64,000 bases of DNA from Steromphala cineraria (GCA_916613615.1 OU744730.1:32088815-32152814); one strand, 5' to 3'; shown: positions 33,963 through 49,200, numbered from the stretch's first letter. Translations and numbers: made by a program. Notes: a model not told the origin generated them from the sequence alone.

Positions 33963-34291
33963 TCCCCACAGAGGTAGATCAAGTCTTATAATTATAATCA
34001 AGCCTCTGTTTGAATTAGACCGAATCCATGGTTTCCAGCAGTTTTCCCTGGTGGAAAAAATGTGCAACACGATCCATTTCCATTTTTTAGACACTTCTCG
34101 CATGGAAGGGGTGGTTCATATCACAATGTCTTTGTCATGTTCAGTAGCCAAATTGATGATTATAGGACAGCGTCACTGATTGCACCAACTTTGATTGCCG
34201 CACATCAGGCATCTCCAATTCTACCTCACAAACTTGGAACAGAGGCTCGATCAACATTTCATGATTTGATCTCCCTCTGTGGGGAAAAGTA
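33963..34291. mobile_element. TIR element with 9-bp flanking direct repeat
   Basis: TCCCCACAGAGGTAGATCAA at the left is reversed, with few changes, at 34265-34285. CATCCAATC flanks both sides (33954-33962 and 34292-34300). The right end has six extra bases between the inverted repeat and the direct repeat, so the exact terminus is uncertain. Non-coding. Confidence 0.5.
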
Positions 34292-34300
34292 CATCCAATC

Positions 34301-37300
34301 ATAAGGAAAACAATTTTATCACTGTATGTATCCCTTGGATATAGAACTTCAGAGATAAACAGATATTGCCTTGCAAAAAATAACTAAGCTCTGTTGCCTC
34401 GGGGGCGCACTAAAGGCATACACTTTATTTGTTTTTGTCAAGATTGATTTGTAGAAATATTCAAACACAGACAAAACATTGAAGGAATGCAGTTTATTTC
34501 TCACATAATGATAGCACTCTCAGGTATTCACTCAAAACAACACAAGAGGCACATAGGGTATAAATCCTTCTAAAGACAAACGACATGTTGTCATTTCATT
34601 TCATTTAGCGTCAATTTCACTCCTTACGATAATGAAGCAATATATGCATATATGATATCCGATTTATCTTGTATAGTATCTTTATGTACAAAAACATCAA
34701 TACATTGATAATATACAATGTCAATATAGGTCATATTTTTAAGAGTCATTTACAGTTGTAGATTTTATATAAAATATGATTTGATAATTGAGATATTTCA
34801 AGCTAAATATAACATAAGCTATTTTCTATTTTGTAAATGGTCACATATCTTTTACAAGAATCATCTGATTTTTATAAATATTTCAAAGGAATAAAAAAAA
34901 TCAGTCTAAAAATTATCAACTTGATGTTGAACAATATTAATCAAGGTAAAGTGATTTTTTGTTATTACTTTAAAATTAAGGTGAAAGACTATTTCAAACT
35001 GATCATGCTTTAGTTACAAACTGTGAATATTAGGCTATCCCTTTTTTAGTTTGTTCATATTTACAGTAGCAAGTTTCTAAAAGATAAAAATTTGGTAATC
35101 ATATTTTCAAACTTTGTTGTAATACCACTCAAGTGTTATTTCTCACTAAACCAACATGTCAAAGTGACTCAAGTCCATGCAATAACGGTTCATTTGCAAA
35201 ACAAAGTACTACAACAATAAGTTAAGAATCAGACCTCTGAAATTAAACTTGATTACAATCCTAATATCTTACTGGTTAATATGTTATTTAAAGCAGCCAA
35301 TCAGTGCGCACCACCATACCACCTATGATTGGTTGTGCCAAAAACAAACTCCATCCCCTCTAAGTGGAGTTATTGTCTTTCAATGGTAAAGATTCAATTT
35401 CCAAGTTGGTTGATTTTTAATGAAATGCTATATCTCTTTTTGGTTGACACCTTTAGGTGATATTTATTGACCAGTACTTAGTACTGGTACTAACAGTTAC
35501 TACAGTTACTAAGATAGTCATAACTCAATGTTAATCTATGGTTCTTACAACTTAGCTTAAAACTAAGAGAGCTTCGAATATTTAAGTCTTGACACTTTAA
35601 ACTATTTACAACAATAAGATAACATATCCAATATCTCAATGTAAGAGAGCTTGGAAAATCAAGTCCTTCATTTAGTACATAAAATAACTTTCATCACACC
35701 AACATAAACAAATTCAACATTCAAATACAATTGACTTGGTTAATATTGAGCAACTGTGAGGACATGAACTATCATGAAACAATCCATAACTTCAATATCT
35801 TCACCATCTATACATAGCATCATATACATATACACACATATCCAGATGAAGAAATTATCTCTGTTGCCATCAATGCCGCAAAATTGAGATTTATGATCTC
35901 CAAAATTGAGATTTATGTTCTCCAAAATTGAGATTTATGATCTCCAAAATTGATATTTATGATCTCCAAAATTGAGATTAATGGTCTCCACATTGAGATT
36001 TATGGTCTCCAAAATTGAGATTTATGGTCTCCAAAATATCGTACTTAAAACATATTACATATTCATAGTCATGATGTAATTTTTACGTATACAAACAAAT
36101 AACTACCTTTGCTAATATGAGTTCTTGAAAAAGGGTCTTTTTAAAGTAGCCATTTTTTACAGTAAGGACCATCTCAGAATATAAAATTCCATGATCTCTA
36201 TTTTAATTTAAACCCTTTTGGAATCTATGACCCCAAGTTATATTTGTAAAAAAAAGTTTTTTTTAAATGGATAAAAGACAAATTTTTAAGATGACAAAAA
36301 ATTTCTCCTTTTCCAGTGAAGTTAATTATTTTTGGTTAATAGATCAATAAATCTTAATATTTCATAACATTTTGAAATCAATTTCACTGCATAAAGTAAC
36401 AACTGAAAGAGCTTCTCCATGGATGCATGGTTTATACAATGGTTAAAATTAAGCACATATAATATATATATGGCAGGCACACAAGTCGAAACAAGTTGAA
36501 CGATTGTATAATAAGTGTTAACTTATGAATAACAGGATAAAGACCACATATTCCAACCATATGTGTGAAAGCGCTTATTGATGATAAATAATAAAACAAT
36601 AATCATTGATACCCCCTTTTGAAATTTGGAAATTCTTCAACTACCCTGATGAAAATGTTCCTGAATGTTATTACATGTATATAATATGATGAAATTAAAC
36701 ATTATATATAATAATACATGATTATAATGACTCTTTGGTAAAATAAAGAATGATTAAAAAATTTAGAGATTCTCAAACTTTAAAATTGATACTGGCAAAA
36801 GTAAGAAATGATAATCAAATATGGAAATACTGGCATTATTATTTTGTAAAAAAAAGTGAAAATTGGTGTTCTAGCGTATATTTTTTGTTCTCAACTTCAA
36901 GGTACCTTAATTTTTATCTTCCCACACAGTAACTTATAATTATAGAATGGGTTGAAATAATTCATTTTGGTAAGAATGAATAATTTCATTAACAAGAATT
37001 GTGTTTTCTTAACAAATATGAACATAGAATTGAGAGCAATAAGTAAGTATTCCATGTAATTGATGCTAAAAAAATTTGCCATGTTAGGTTTTGAGGGAAG
37101 AAAAGGATGTTTAAAGTTTGTGGGGTAAGAAACTTATAGTATTTATAAACTTTGGAGGGAATAAATAAACCTTTTGGATATGAAATAATGCTTCTGTGAT
37201 ATGACTTTGTAGCTGCCATTTGTTAACAAAAAAAATATTAATATTGAATTGAAAAGAAGTATTCAAATCTTTTTTTAAATCATTCAAAAAATTTGATATA

Positions 37301-39892
37301 ACAACAGAGACAATAAATTTAAGTGTATTAAAACTCTCTTTGGTTTTATTTTGGAAGACATGAAAAACATGACAGCAGAAAATCTTGGTTACCTCAATTT
37401 TTACCCCATTTTCTTCACAATTTGTTTTCAGAAATATAGTATCATAGTTTTTCAAGATTTAATATTTAGTTATCAATATAAGGTAAAATGTCATTTTATT
37501 CTTATAGAAATCAAAATATGCTAAAGTTGTTTTCCGAACAAATATAAGATCTAAATAATTTCATATCATGGTTTTGTTTTTCTTTTTACATCTTATGACA
37601 AAGCAATTGTTCAAATCATTTAATTGATAAAAAAAAAATTCTAAAATATATTTCACATTTAAACATAAGGAAATGAAATTACTACCAGTGTTCACAAATT
37701 AAGGGACAATGAAAGTAATAAATAACAAAGTTGCTGTCAGAATTTCTACTATCTTACTAGCTAAATATATCTATTTCCCTGAATTAGTAAATGTTAAAAA
37801 TAAAACTTGAATAAACATAACAACAAACCGGGAGAAACATGTAAATATAATAATGCTTATTTATACACATACTCAAAGGCAATAACAAGTGAACATTGAA
37901 GAATTTTAAATATCAAAATATTGTTGAATTTTCCACTATAACCAAATTTATGGTTAACAAAAAATCACTCTAAGCAATGTGAGGCTAAATTCAGCTACTA
38001 ATCAGTTTGAAATTAAAATAAACTATCATTGGAAATAATAATCATAATTTTCCTCAAGTGAATTCATGAATCAATTTGTGTAAAATGACTTCCTAGATTT
38101 TGCTGGCAATTACTGGAATTTGAATAACAAACTCTTTTCCTAGAATCAAGCACTATTTCTGGCATCTTAAAGGTGATTATTACTCCTGAAATTTTATAAC
38201 AACTAGCAATAGTTCTCGAATTTAAATGACTGATATTATTCGTTATTACATGCAACAAAGAATCAGATGGAAGTTTACTTTTGAGAATGTGTATGACCAT
38301 AGTTATTTATATGTACAATAGAAACAAACATGTTCAATTCAGCATATTTACAAATATAACATATAATATTGCTATACAAGAGCCATACAAAATATGTATC
38401 TTTAAAAATCAAAACATTAACAGTTTGAAGTGTCATGGCATGTAAAATTCATAGCACTGGCCGTTAGATAAAGTCCCAAATAAATTTTATTCAAATATCA
38501 GAGCTAAAATATGATTTGAACATACAGTAAAATTTAAATTAATATATACTTTCAAACAAAGAAGTAATCAGGAAGCCAAAAGCTTATGAATTATCAAGTC
38601 TTTTTAGAATATACTTCAAAAGGGTATAAGAATCTATACCAAAATGTCAGTAACAAAGAAGTTGATAATCCATAAAACTCCTTATAGCCCTAACACTATC
38701 CTCTTTCAGAATGCCTCTCAAACTTTTCATAACTGAAATCTTTGTAACACTTTACCAAATCTTGTCAAATCCTCTTACATGTTTTACCCCTCCCCCTTCC
38801 CTTTTCTATTATAATGATCATTATTTTTTTTTATTAAGTGCACTAACCATACACTAGTGCATACTCAAGGCGCTACTAACATTATTACCCTGGTCTAACC
38901 CAAGCTGACATAGAAGGTCACCAACACAACTCTTTACCAGGTACCCACTTGAACAGAGGCATCCATAAACACAAAATGAAATCGAAAATTTTGATTTTTT
39001 TTTTACTATTTTCTGACCTTGCTAATATTATTTAAAGCTTGTGTCAATTTAACAAGTTCTTTTAAATAACTCATATAGTTTACAATTTCTGCAACATTTC
39101 ATTTTCAATTATTTTGTTTCTGTCATATATAAGAAGCCTTTGGTATTTGTTTCATATATTGATTATCAAGATAATTACTCTTGAAATGCCCTTGAAAATG
39201 TCCCCTTTGTTGAGATTCATAGGTATGATAAAAATACCTGTAAAGAATGAGAATTTCAGTTATCCAGATTAAAATCTATACAAATCTGTAAATATAATTT
39301 TTTTTGTTAGGATAACATTTTAATTTATGTTTAGGATATCCAAGATATCATTCAACACTTAAAAACATAATGTAATGCATAAACAAAATCTTAAATGAAC
39401 ATTGTACTAATATTCATATCTAACTATTGATTTGGCAATGAATACAAAATTTCAATCAAGTTAAGGCACTTAAAACTTTCACTAAAACTTATGACGTATT
39501 ATGTATCTTTTGCCCTTTATGAAATTATCCACATTTAATCTCTATGATTTCAACATTTCAGCAGTGGATTATTAAATTTCAGAACATTAACACAAAATAA
39601 ATTTAATACACCAAACACACCATTGTTTATTTACATCATATTTCAAAGAACATGTACACCAATTTGCATTCTGCTCCAAATTTATTACACTTAATTGAAA
39701 GGCACAGAGATTTGACAAATATAACGAAAAAATACTTTCCATGAAAAAAAATACACATCTCATATTTCAATTACACACATAAATATTTGGTTTCAAAATC
39801 TTTAGTTTTTTAGGCAAATTATCTTCAACTTGGAAGACGTTTAGATTTAACAGCAACAATATATATATACTCATCTCATAATATCTCTTTTA
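34301..39892. other. Intergenic, includes the SLC6 gene 3' UTR
   Basis: CCDC113 and the transporter converge on this AT-rich 5.6-kb stretch. No coding exon was recognised in six frames. The part near 39892 is 3' UTR of the minus-strand transporter; TTTATT motifs (AATAAA on the minus strand) occur near 39625 and 39679. The only clear structure is the 22-bp array at 35879-36035. Confidence 0.5.
35879..36035. repeat. 22-bp tandem repeat, about 7 units
   Basis: The unit is AAATTGAGATTTATGATCTCC plus one base, with variants GTTCTCC and GGTCTCC. Confidence 0.9.
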
Positions 39893-40234
39893 TTATACAT
39901 GAACATCTTGTTTTGCCCTTGCTTTGAATTCTTCGAGGATTTCATCGCCGCCACTTTTTCCGACGTAAATAATTTCGTCATGGACGGTTCCCTCGTCTGA
40001 ATTATGGCCAGAGTCTTCATCTTCTATCGTCGTGTTGCTTCGTATAAACTTCATGGTCGAGCTTGTTGCACCATGCATGTCCGATTGCGCCGCCTTTGCG
40101 GCATCGTACTTAAGGCATCCAAATTTACGTAATAAGGCGATGATTGGCATCCAGATGATGGAAGAGAGAACGAGGAAAGCACACATGAAGCTGGCGTACC
40201 AAGGGTATTCTTCTCCCACCTCTGCTAACTCACC
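39893..40234 (-). CDS. SLC6A15/17-like: SLC6 gene exon 9 and stop
   Basis: [18 protein letters not shown]12, then a charged cytosolic tail ending QDVHV and TAA at 39893-39895; acceptor TTCCCCAG. Confidence 0.93.
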   Translation of the reverse strand, partial: GELAEVGEEYPWYASFMCAFLVLSSIIWMPIIALLRKFGCLKYDAAKAAQSDMHGATSSTMKFIRSNTTIEDEDSGHNSDEGTVHDEIIYVGKSGGDEILEEFKARAKQDVHV

Positions 40235-43200
40235 CTGGGGAAAAGTGACAGAGTTTATCTAATGAGTAAGTATTCAATGGGCAAAGCATGAACAATGGAA
40301 TCTCACTAAAATTATTGTTTTTTATAAATACTATTTATAATGCAAGACAATCAAAAGTGGCAGTTCTAAATTAACAATCTTTGGTTAAGCTAAGTGAAAC
40401 CATTTCCCTAACTCAAATGTTGAAAGGTGTTCACACAAAAATGGACGCCAATGGTTTTCAGTTAATACTTGAAGTTGTTTAGCTATGAGATGAGATGTTT
40501 GACCGTCTTAAGAGAAAACATTTGGGAATTTTTGTAGAAATAAAACTGCTTCTGCCCATATTACAAAATCATGAAAACATAGAAGGCAAGGTATCAATCA
40601 CCTTAATTCTAAATGGAATTCCTGAATCTTAAAAAGAATCATTGATTGATATTGTATCAAAAATTATTTTAAAATATCACTGGGCTGCATCACAACACAC
40701 ATCACTTTTGCAATGCTTCTTAGTGCTAAGCGAGTTTTGAAATATAGGCCCCGGAAACATTGTTATAGTTATTTGGTGAAAAGATATTCAAAAGGACATA
40801 CCAGTTTATACATATATTGTTACAAATGTATGTTTCTGACTCAAAGGAGTATTTTACTGGAATTAACATTTCTGTTGATTCAAATTTGGCAACTTGATAA
40901 AGAAGAGCGTACACTCTTACAACAAAACCCAACAATTCAGCAGTGAAATCAACAACCGGCGCTACCAGTGAAAAGTTTTGTGACAGCATTGCAATATTGT
41001 TTTACGCAGCTTGGGCATTATTTCAGCCATTAGCGGCTTTTGCAATATGATATGCATTAGTTAAATCATCAAGCAATGTAAATCAGTGGATATTCAATTA
41101 AAAGTTAATTTAATGAGAGTACAGTAATTTTTGTGACTATATCCCAAACTAACAAGACCGCAGACCAGAAGCTGATAGGACAAAGACTTAACTGAGAGCT
41201 TACCAATTTGATATCATAGTTCTTGTAGATGACGGGTTTGCTGAACTTGCTGATGAGGGTAGCGATGAGGAGGGAAATGATAAGCAGAGGGGCGATAACC
41301 TTCCATACCGCCTTCCAGTAGATGTTGGGTCTGTGGCCTACCATGAACTCTATATCATTGCTGAATCTGTGAAGAGAGAGAGAGACATTTAGTTGATGTC
41401 ATTCAGCAGATCCTGGTGCATGCGGCTTCAGGAGAGTTAAATTATGATAGCAAATGTGATTGAAAAGTGTACAATTGATTGGTCGAATAGAATTTTGTTA
41501 AGTTATTTAAGGAGTTGAAAGAGTTTGAAAGGTTACATGACTAGTATCTTTTCAAAACAAATTTATGTAATTTTGGCTTCTCCAATTTTTAGATTTTCAC
41601 ATGTAGTTATGAAATTTTTGGGATGAATTTGTGAAATGTGTGAATTCCTATCATCCTGAAGGAATATAGGTTATCAGCAAAGCCAAACAATGGTCATGAA
41701 AATCACAATGACTCAACATCTTGTAGGCTTTTATCATGCAAAGTAATGTAATTTTTACAATTCATAGTTGTAGCTATTGCAGTACATGTGAATTATGTAA
41801 TTTTAGATATCTGAAATGACCATAAAAACTTATCATACAGGGATCAAATAATGAAAGAACAACACCATCCAAAAATCAATTACTGATGATTTTATGAATG
41901 CTTCGGATGTTATTGGATGTATAGTAAGCTATTAACAGCATCTAGGACATTTCAGTCTTTAACTTTATTACTTAACTATGTAAATGGTACACAAAATATC
42001 ACCATATAATTTTCAGTGTCTAACATAAGCTTTTGATATGCTTCAACGCAAACAAAAAAGACCAACCGACCTGTCAATACCATACACATAGGCCACCCCG
42101 ATGGTCTCAGCGAGGGCTACCAGGATAAGAGGGAAGGATCCGGCGAACGCGTCAAAGAGGGACACCCAGTAAGACCCACTCCCCAGCACAAACAGGAAAC
42201 CAATCAGACAGCTTGATCCACACAACACAGCTGGAACATAAAAATATTTGTTACATAGAGAACGTCACCCAAGTGTCTTCTGATATCCAATATATCAACA
42301 ATTAGGAACATAGGTAAATTCCTTTTTCGTCATATTTGCATGAAAAATGTACATCTTTGAATACTGAATAGCTATAAAACTCCTAAACCAGTGATGTCAT
42401 AGCATTGTGACGTCATCCTGTTTATGACATCATTAGATTGTGTTTATGATGTCATAGCAATGTGATGTCATTACTGATAGCAAAAGTTTGTGATGTTATG
42501 TACTTGGCAGGGCATTGTACAAAATTTACTGTCAAAACGATATCTCCATGGAGATATAGCTTGATCTTCTACAAGCGGTACCTCCTGTGAAACACAGATT
42601 TTGGATGATAAATTCTTTATATTTACACAATTTTTCTAGATTTTACAGAGTTTCTATTCTTTTAACTCTGTCACAGAACGTCAAAATTTTCAAATCACTA
42701 GTGGGTTTTGAACCCTAGATTTTGGAGATCCAAGGACTTTCGACATCTGTTCAACCAACTTTTGTAATTAATTAGAACATAATGTTTCATTCTTTATTTT
42801 TATTACCTTTGCAACAGCATGACATTTTGTCACCATTTCAAAATGAACATTTTGATCAATTTTGACCAAAACTCCATATTCAATGATGTATCTTTTTCTA
42901 TGATATGACAAACATATCAATATTGTGTGAAATTAAATCAACAAAATCATAAAGTATACATGAATCTTAAAATTCAAATTGAAAATATACAATATAAACA
43001 AGAGTCATCAGAAGATGACATATCCCACCGGTTCCACATGATCGTAAGATGCAAACCTTGAAAGATAATTGTAAATTTTTCAAGCAAGGTTCATAAAAGT
43101 ATAAGCTAATATATATGAAATGAAACCTTTCATGAACAGAGTCCAAATAAGAGCCGTTTCCATGGAAATAATAAAAAATAAAATTTTCAGAAATGTGAAA

Positions 43201-46200
43201 ATATCAAAAGGCACCACTTCAGTAGGTGGGCAATACACATGTAAAGTTTCAGAAAGATATGTGGACCGGTTTTTGAGTTCTGCTCCGGAAACGAAATGAT
43301 TACGGACGGACGGACAGACATACAGACGGACAGGGCGATGACTATATCCCACGGTATTACATACCGGTGGGATAAAAATTAAGTACTTTAGAATGCAAAC
43401 ATTTGGGATTCCTTTGCAAGAATCCAGAAATTTGGAACTCAAAATAAGAATCCTTGATACCTGAAAGCAACCACTTTTTCTTCATCCATGGAAAGAGTTC
43501 AAGGTCGTGAAGGGAGGTAGCGACGCCCTCTATGGTACCGAACTCACTGCCTAGTCCAAGGGAGAGAAGCATGAGGAAAAACACAATTGACCAAAATGGC
43601 GCCGATGGACCGAACTCATTGATAGCCTGAGTGAAGATGATGAAGGCAAGACCAGTACCCTCGGCTCCCTGAAACATGTAACAGTTTATGGTTTGATTAA
43701 ATGTCTTCTGTAGAAGTTTGGACTAAAGGTGAGTGAGTGAGTGAGTTATTGCAAAATTTAAGCCAAAAGTGGCATCATTGATTTAAAATGGATCCCTTAC
43801 TATCAGGTCTTCTGTATATTCAATCACCTTTGAGCGGCTTGCATTGTATGTTCATATTTCATAATCTTACAATTGATCCCTTTGGATTAGAAAATCAAAT
43901 TCATGAACACATCCTTGATACACATTTTTTTCTGAAACAGCTTACGTTTTACATTTAGGGTGACAAATGATATAAAAAACAATAATTTTCAACGGAAAGA
44001 TCTTGGATCCCCCCAGTCTTCAACCCTCCCTGTTTAAAAATCTCCCCAAGTTTTCAAAACACAAGCAACTCTGCTAATTTAATTTTTTTAAGGAGGTTGG
44101 GAGATCTATCCTCATCTGGTGTTGTCCGCAAAAAATACCAGAATGGTCTTGTTACATGCTTCATGGTCATTTAACAATTTTGATCTTTCATTTGTAATGG
44201 ATTACTTTTGCAATTAATTGTCCATGATCATCAGACAGTACCTTGTTAAGATCATCCTGAAGAGTGTTGTCACATGTTTCGGAGTCATAAAACAAAACAT
44301 TTTGATCTTCCATTTGTAATGGATTAATTCTTGCTAATATGTCTATGATCATCAGACAGTAAGTACCCTGTTAAGATCATCCTGAAGGTTGCATGTCTTG
44401 AAGATGGTGCCGGTTTCGTTGGTTATGTTCGCTAGGTGGTCCACAAACTGTTCCTTGTAGATATCGTGTGTTAAAGTGCTTAAGTTGAACTCACTAGCGT
44501 AGGAGGTCGTTTCCAACAGAAGCTTGATGTTACTGGAACACAAAGAATTCTCCTTTACCAATTTGCTCAACAAAGCATCATTAATGGATGATTCAAGCCT
44601 TGTCGATAAAACCAAAATCTGTGTTTTTGTGCTAGGATAATTCTGATTATCAAGTTCATCTGCAGGAGGCCGAAGAGGTGGCACAGTAAAGATGATAAGA
44701 TGCAGCAAGGCCTTAAAGGGGCAGTAGTACATTTAAAAGGGGAATTTATTAAAGGTGATGTCAGGAAAATGAAAATAAATGGTTCCAATTGAAAGACAAT
44801 CTATTTAAACTAAATGAAGCAGTAATAAATCAAATATATAATGTAAAGTTCAGCCATGCGATATCATTTTCTTACACAAAACGAATTAATGGTGTTCACA
44901 AAAAATGGCCGCCAATGGATTTTATATGAATCCTCATACTTTTTCCTCTGACTATGGGTGATTGGCTTGTGTAATGAGATTTTTGACACTATAAAAAAAA
45001 TACATTTAGCATTAATGTACAATTATCAGTGAAAAATTGATTTATGGATTTAATGTGATAAATGAAACGATGCATTGTAATGCTGTAGCAAGACTTTTCA
45101 CACTCCTAGCTGTGATGTATGGCTTCACTTCTCAGTGTTGTTGTTTTTTACCAAGTGTGCGCTCTTCTTTATAAAGTTGTCAAATATGAATTAACAAAAA
45201 CGTTATCCAAAGTAAAATGTTTAACTGCTTGGTTATAATCATGTTCTTTTAGCATTATACCAGTATATATTAACTGTTACCTTCAGATATTGGAATATCA
45301 CAAAAATAACCAGATTTAAAAAAACATTTAATTTCAGCTGTTGAACATCCTTGATGGTTCAGTTCACTTTGTGAATGAGATGTCACTTGTGTCAATAAAC
45401 TTTATAGAGTAAAACTCAGAGTTGAAACGGTAAAAGCCAAAGTACATCAACATTAACATAAGGTTTGGCAATTATTTTGGAGTCTTTACTTACTACTCAC
45501 TATTCATTAGATTTGAAGGAGCTTTTTAGGACATTAAATTCTAGGCATTTGTGTGCAATGAGTTATATTTTCTAAAGAAGTTAATGTAGCCTCGGCAATA
45601 TCTTAGCTTTATATAGCTATATATGTTAAAACTACTTATGCCTGAATTTTTTTTCTTTTTTTAAAAATATTTCAGCTATTCATGGGACCATTGTCAATTC
45701 AGCCTTGTTTCATATAGAATATCCCATAATACTAAGCACCAAGCAACATCTTCCAACCTCTTAGGCATATTTCTGATAAGTAATTTATGCCCTTTTGATC
45801 CAATTTAAATTTTTAATAAATTTGAAATCAGTGCAATAACTTACACACAAATAAATCTTCCCACTACGGTTTCTTTTTTACCTTTTATAAGTTTCAATAT
45901 GAAATTAAGTCACTAGAAATTTATCCTTGATGATCCAATATGATATTAATGAATTCAAAATCAGTGCACTTGCTTACACACAAAACATTTCTTTTAACTA
46001 CTTTTTTTTTTACCTTTTAAAAGCGTCACTGGAAATGTATCCTTAATGATCCAATTTGATATTAATAAATCTAAAATCAGCTGAATAACTTAAACACAAA
46101 ACAAATCTTTCAAATAATTTTCTTGTTTATCTTTTTAAAGTTTCCCTATGAAATAATTGGAAAATGTAAATGAAAATGCTTTTACAAACAAGTTAACCTG

Positions 46201-49200
46201 CTCATTCTTATTCCATAAAAACAAACAACTTAAAATATCCTAAAAATATCATCAATGATTCTTTTCTTGAATCATCTGCCCACAACTTGCACTTGTTGAA
46301 AACAACATGCACATTCACCAAGTGCTGCTAAGTTATCATTGATTGATGGCTTCCGACAATTTCTCCCATGATGCAGTGGGCTCGTGACATGCCCTCGCTT
46401 CACAACCACTGCACTAACAAGCCACGACAGCTTTCCGTGATAGGAGGAATATTTCGCTTTGCTCATGGTTTATGCTGTTATCAGAGTTTTGGAACATATG
46501 ATATCAGAACGAATGTGAAGCATTTACTTATGAATTATCAAATTTTACATCTTTTTAAAACATTCATTTATGACTCATCGGCTGATAATTAATTTTAATT
46601 TTACTATATTTTTACTTGGTAATGAATAATTAGTTAAGTTTTTAATATTTTTTTTCTATTTAACATTATTGTTTGATTTATTATTTATTTCCAAGTTTCC
46701 TTTTGATGATGTATTATCATTTAATTATGAATTATCAATCAATAATTATTTTTTAAAATTATTATCTATTTTTTATACATATGTGAATAATATTTTTTTA
46801 ATCAGTACGTTCGTTAAAATAACGTTAAGTCAATTAATCGTAGTCAATTGTCCATATTAATTGATAATGTTTTTAATCATCTGTTCATAACTAATCAACA
46901 GTTAATGAAGAAATATCAGCATTAACTTAACAACAATCAGAAATATTTTCAATCATCACTTGATATTATCATTAAAAATTATCTGATTTTGTTGATTATT
47001 TCCACATGTTCATTGCATTTTCATTGGATTATGTCAATTTCAATGAATGTTGAGATTGATTGAGGGTTTCCCATGACATCAAATTTTTTATAATTTTCAA
47101 AAATTTGTCAATGCAGTAAGCCACCTGCATTTGACACTAATAAAAACAATGCAATAGTGCAATTGGCGACCCCTGTCAATCATCAGCATGTCAAACACAC
47201 TGGCGATACAGCTCATGCATTGTGGATCAAGGACCATTGGAACTTTAGAAGGGTAATTCATTGAAACTAACAGCATGTACAATATGTAATAAAACTTAAA
47301 GGAAAGAATCGTCTGTATCTTTAAAGAACTAATCAATGATTGTCAACACATATTTTTTCGCATTAAAAGGAACGCAAATCGAATTGGTGATGATTTAAAT
47401 TCAAAATCTCACATATTCATTCCAAAATGGCATTTATACCATAAATTCTTGTCTTCAATGAAAATCTTTTAACAGGCATATATCTTCACGGAAGCCAAAA
47501 TCACATACCCCATTTTGCATGGATACTACTTATATAACCTATTAATCATTATCTACACGTAACTGTCATTCTGACAGCCGTAGATAAGTTTCAAAATTTA
47601 TGTTTGACTGATTGACAAGCGTCATTATCCGGTTTTCGAGCATAATCATGATCTAAAAGCTTCTGCCCATTACTTAACAACATCAACTCTCCTGCAACAG
47701 TCCATACATCTCGATCAAATGACACTATTGAAAAGGTTGGCATAAGGGACCCCAAACAACTCACGGAGTGGCTCTTTAAAGTCATGATGTTATTGTAACA
47801 CTTAGATGGCTTAAAGTAACAACTCTTGTTTATGGCCATTCTACAGGAACTGACAGTTTGTGGTTTCAACTTCTTTATTGCATTTGAAGAGTCATTCTGG
47901 TATAGATTCAATAATGTTATATCAAGTATGTGTATAATGATAACGGTATAATAAATCAAACCAAATGGTCGCCTCTAATTCAGCAATAAAGATGTTGGAA
48001 TTCATAAAAGTTGTATATTGTTTCATACCACAATCAAATTGCTTATCAAAGAAATTATCGGACTATAAATTCAAATGCTTACCCAACTAAAGCCAAGTAT
48101 GAATGAATAGTCCACTTCATAATAAGTTCATGATGATTTTCATAGAAACTTCGTAGTGAAACCATTTCATAAATGAATTATTGTTGGCATAATTTTATAA
48201 AGGTAAATATCAAATGTGATTGCGAATCTTTTTCAGTATGAACATTTTAGCACCTAAGTTTCAAAATTTAATTTAAAGTTAAGTTTTCAATCAGTAATTG
48301 TTTCGTAAGCACAATAATATTTCCATCAATCGGAATAATGCAAGTACATTGTAAATTGTCATCTATTCTTTCATCAATAATGACACCAACAATTCGAAGT
48401 TGACACTTTAAACAGAGTTCATTAATAATGATAGTTCCATTGACACTAAACAGTCCATCAATTATATCAACAGTTACAGGTTGACACTTGGTCACAGGTG
48501 AGCTAAATCAATTTAAGCTCACAAATAATTGCCAACCCTAACACTAACAGGACCAATGTAGAATAAAATATGAATATATGATTAAAATGCATTGATAGAA
48601 AAACCACAAATTTACAAATGATTCATGGTCTGATTGGTCTTATTTGGCAGTAAATGCACATTTCTTTAATCATTTTGTTAAATTTTAAGAATAAAAAAAA
48701 AACCACCAGATAAATGTTTCAACATGATCAAGAAGTAATTATAACAGATATATATGTATGCATAACTTTCTCCTCACACTTCATTTTTAAAACATACCCC
48801 AATAGAAAAATTGCTAACTAACACGCTCAACATGCTACAACTGCTTCAACCTTCAGCTCAAACACAACACATGATTTCATAATAATAATGATGATGAAAT
48901 GTATATTGTGCCTGATCCAGATACTAATAATTTGATGAAAGACCTATATCATTATCCTGATGGATATAGCAGCAAACAGCATGAAGCACGACCATATAGG
49001 TCCGTACATCCTGTTTTCAGGTACCCATTTTAACAGTACAGTGGACTGAGTGCAATGTGGATGAAGTGCGCCTGATCCAGATACCGATAACTTGATAAAA
49101 GCGCTACCTTCACTATTATCTTGACGGAATAAGCAGCATATAAGCATTACATGTAGTTCCGTACATCCTGTTTCAGGTACCCATTTTAACAGCTTAATTG

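Noticed and set aside
43080..43442. Minus-strand 120-codon frame containing [12 protein letters not shown]
   Set aside because: It reads through the ACGG-type mobile element at 42999-43376 and into intron DNA.
47591..48495. Two minus-strand frames (122 and 75 codons) in SLC6 intron 4
   Set aside because: No known motif, no splice context joining them, and composition fits chance frames in AT-rich DNA.
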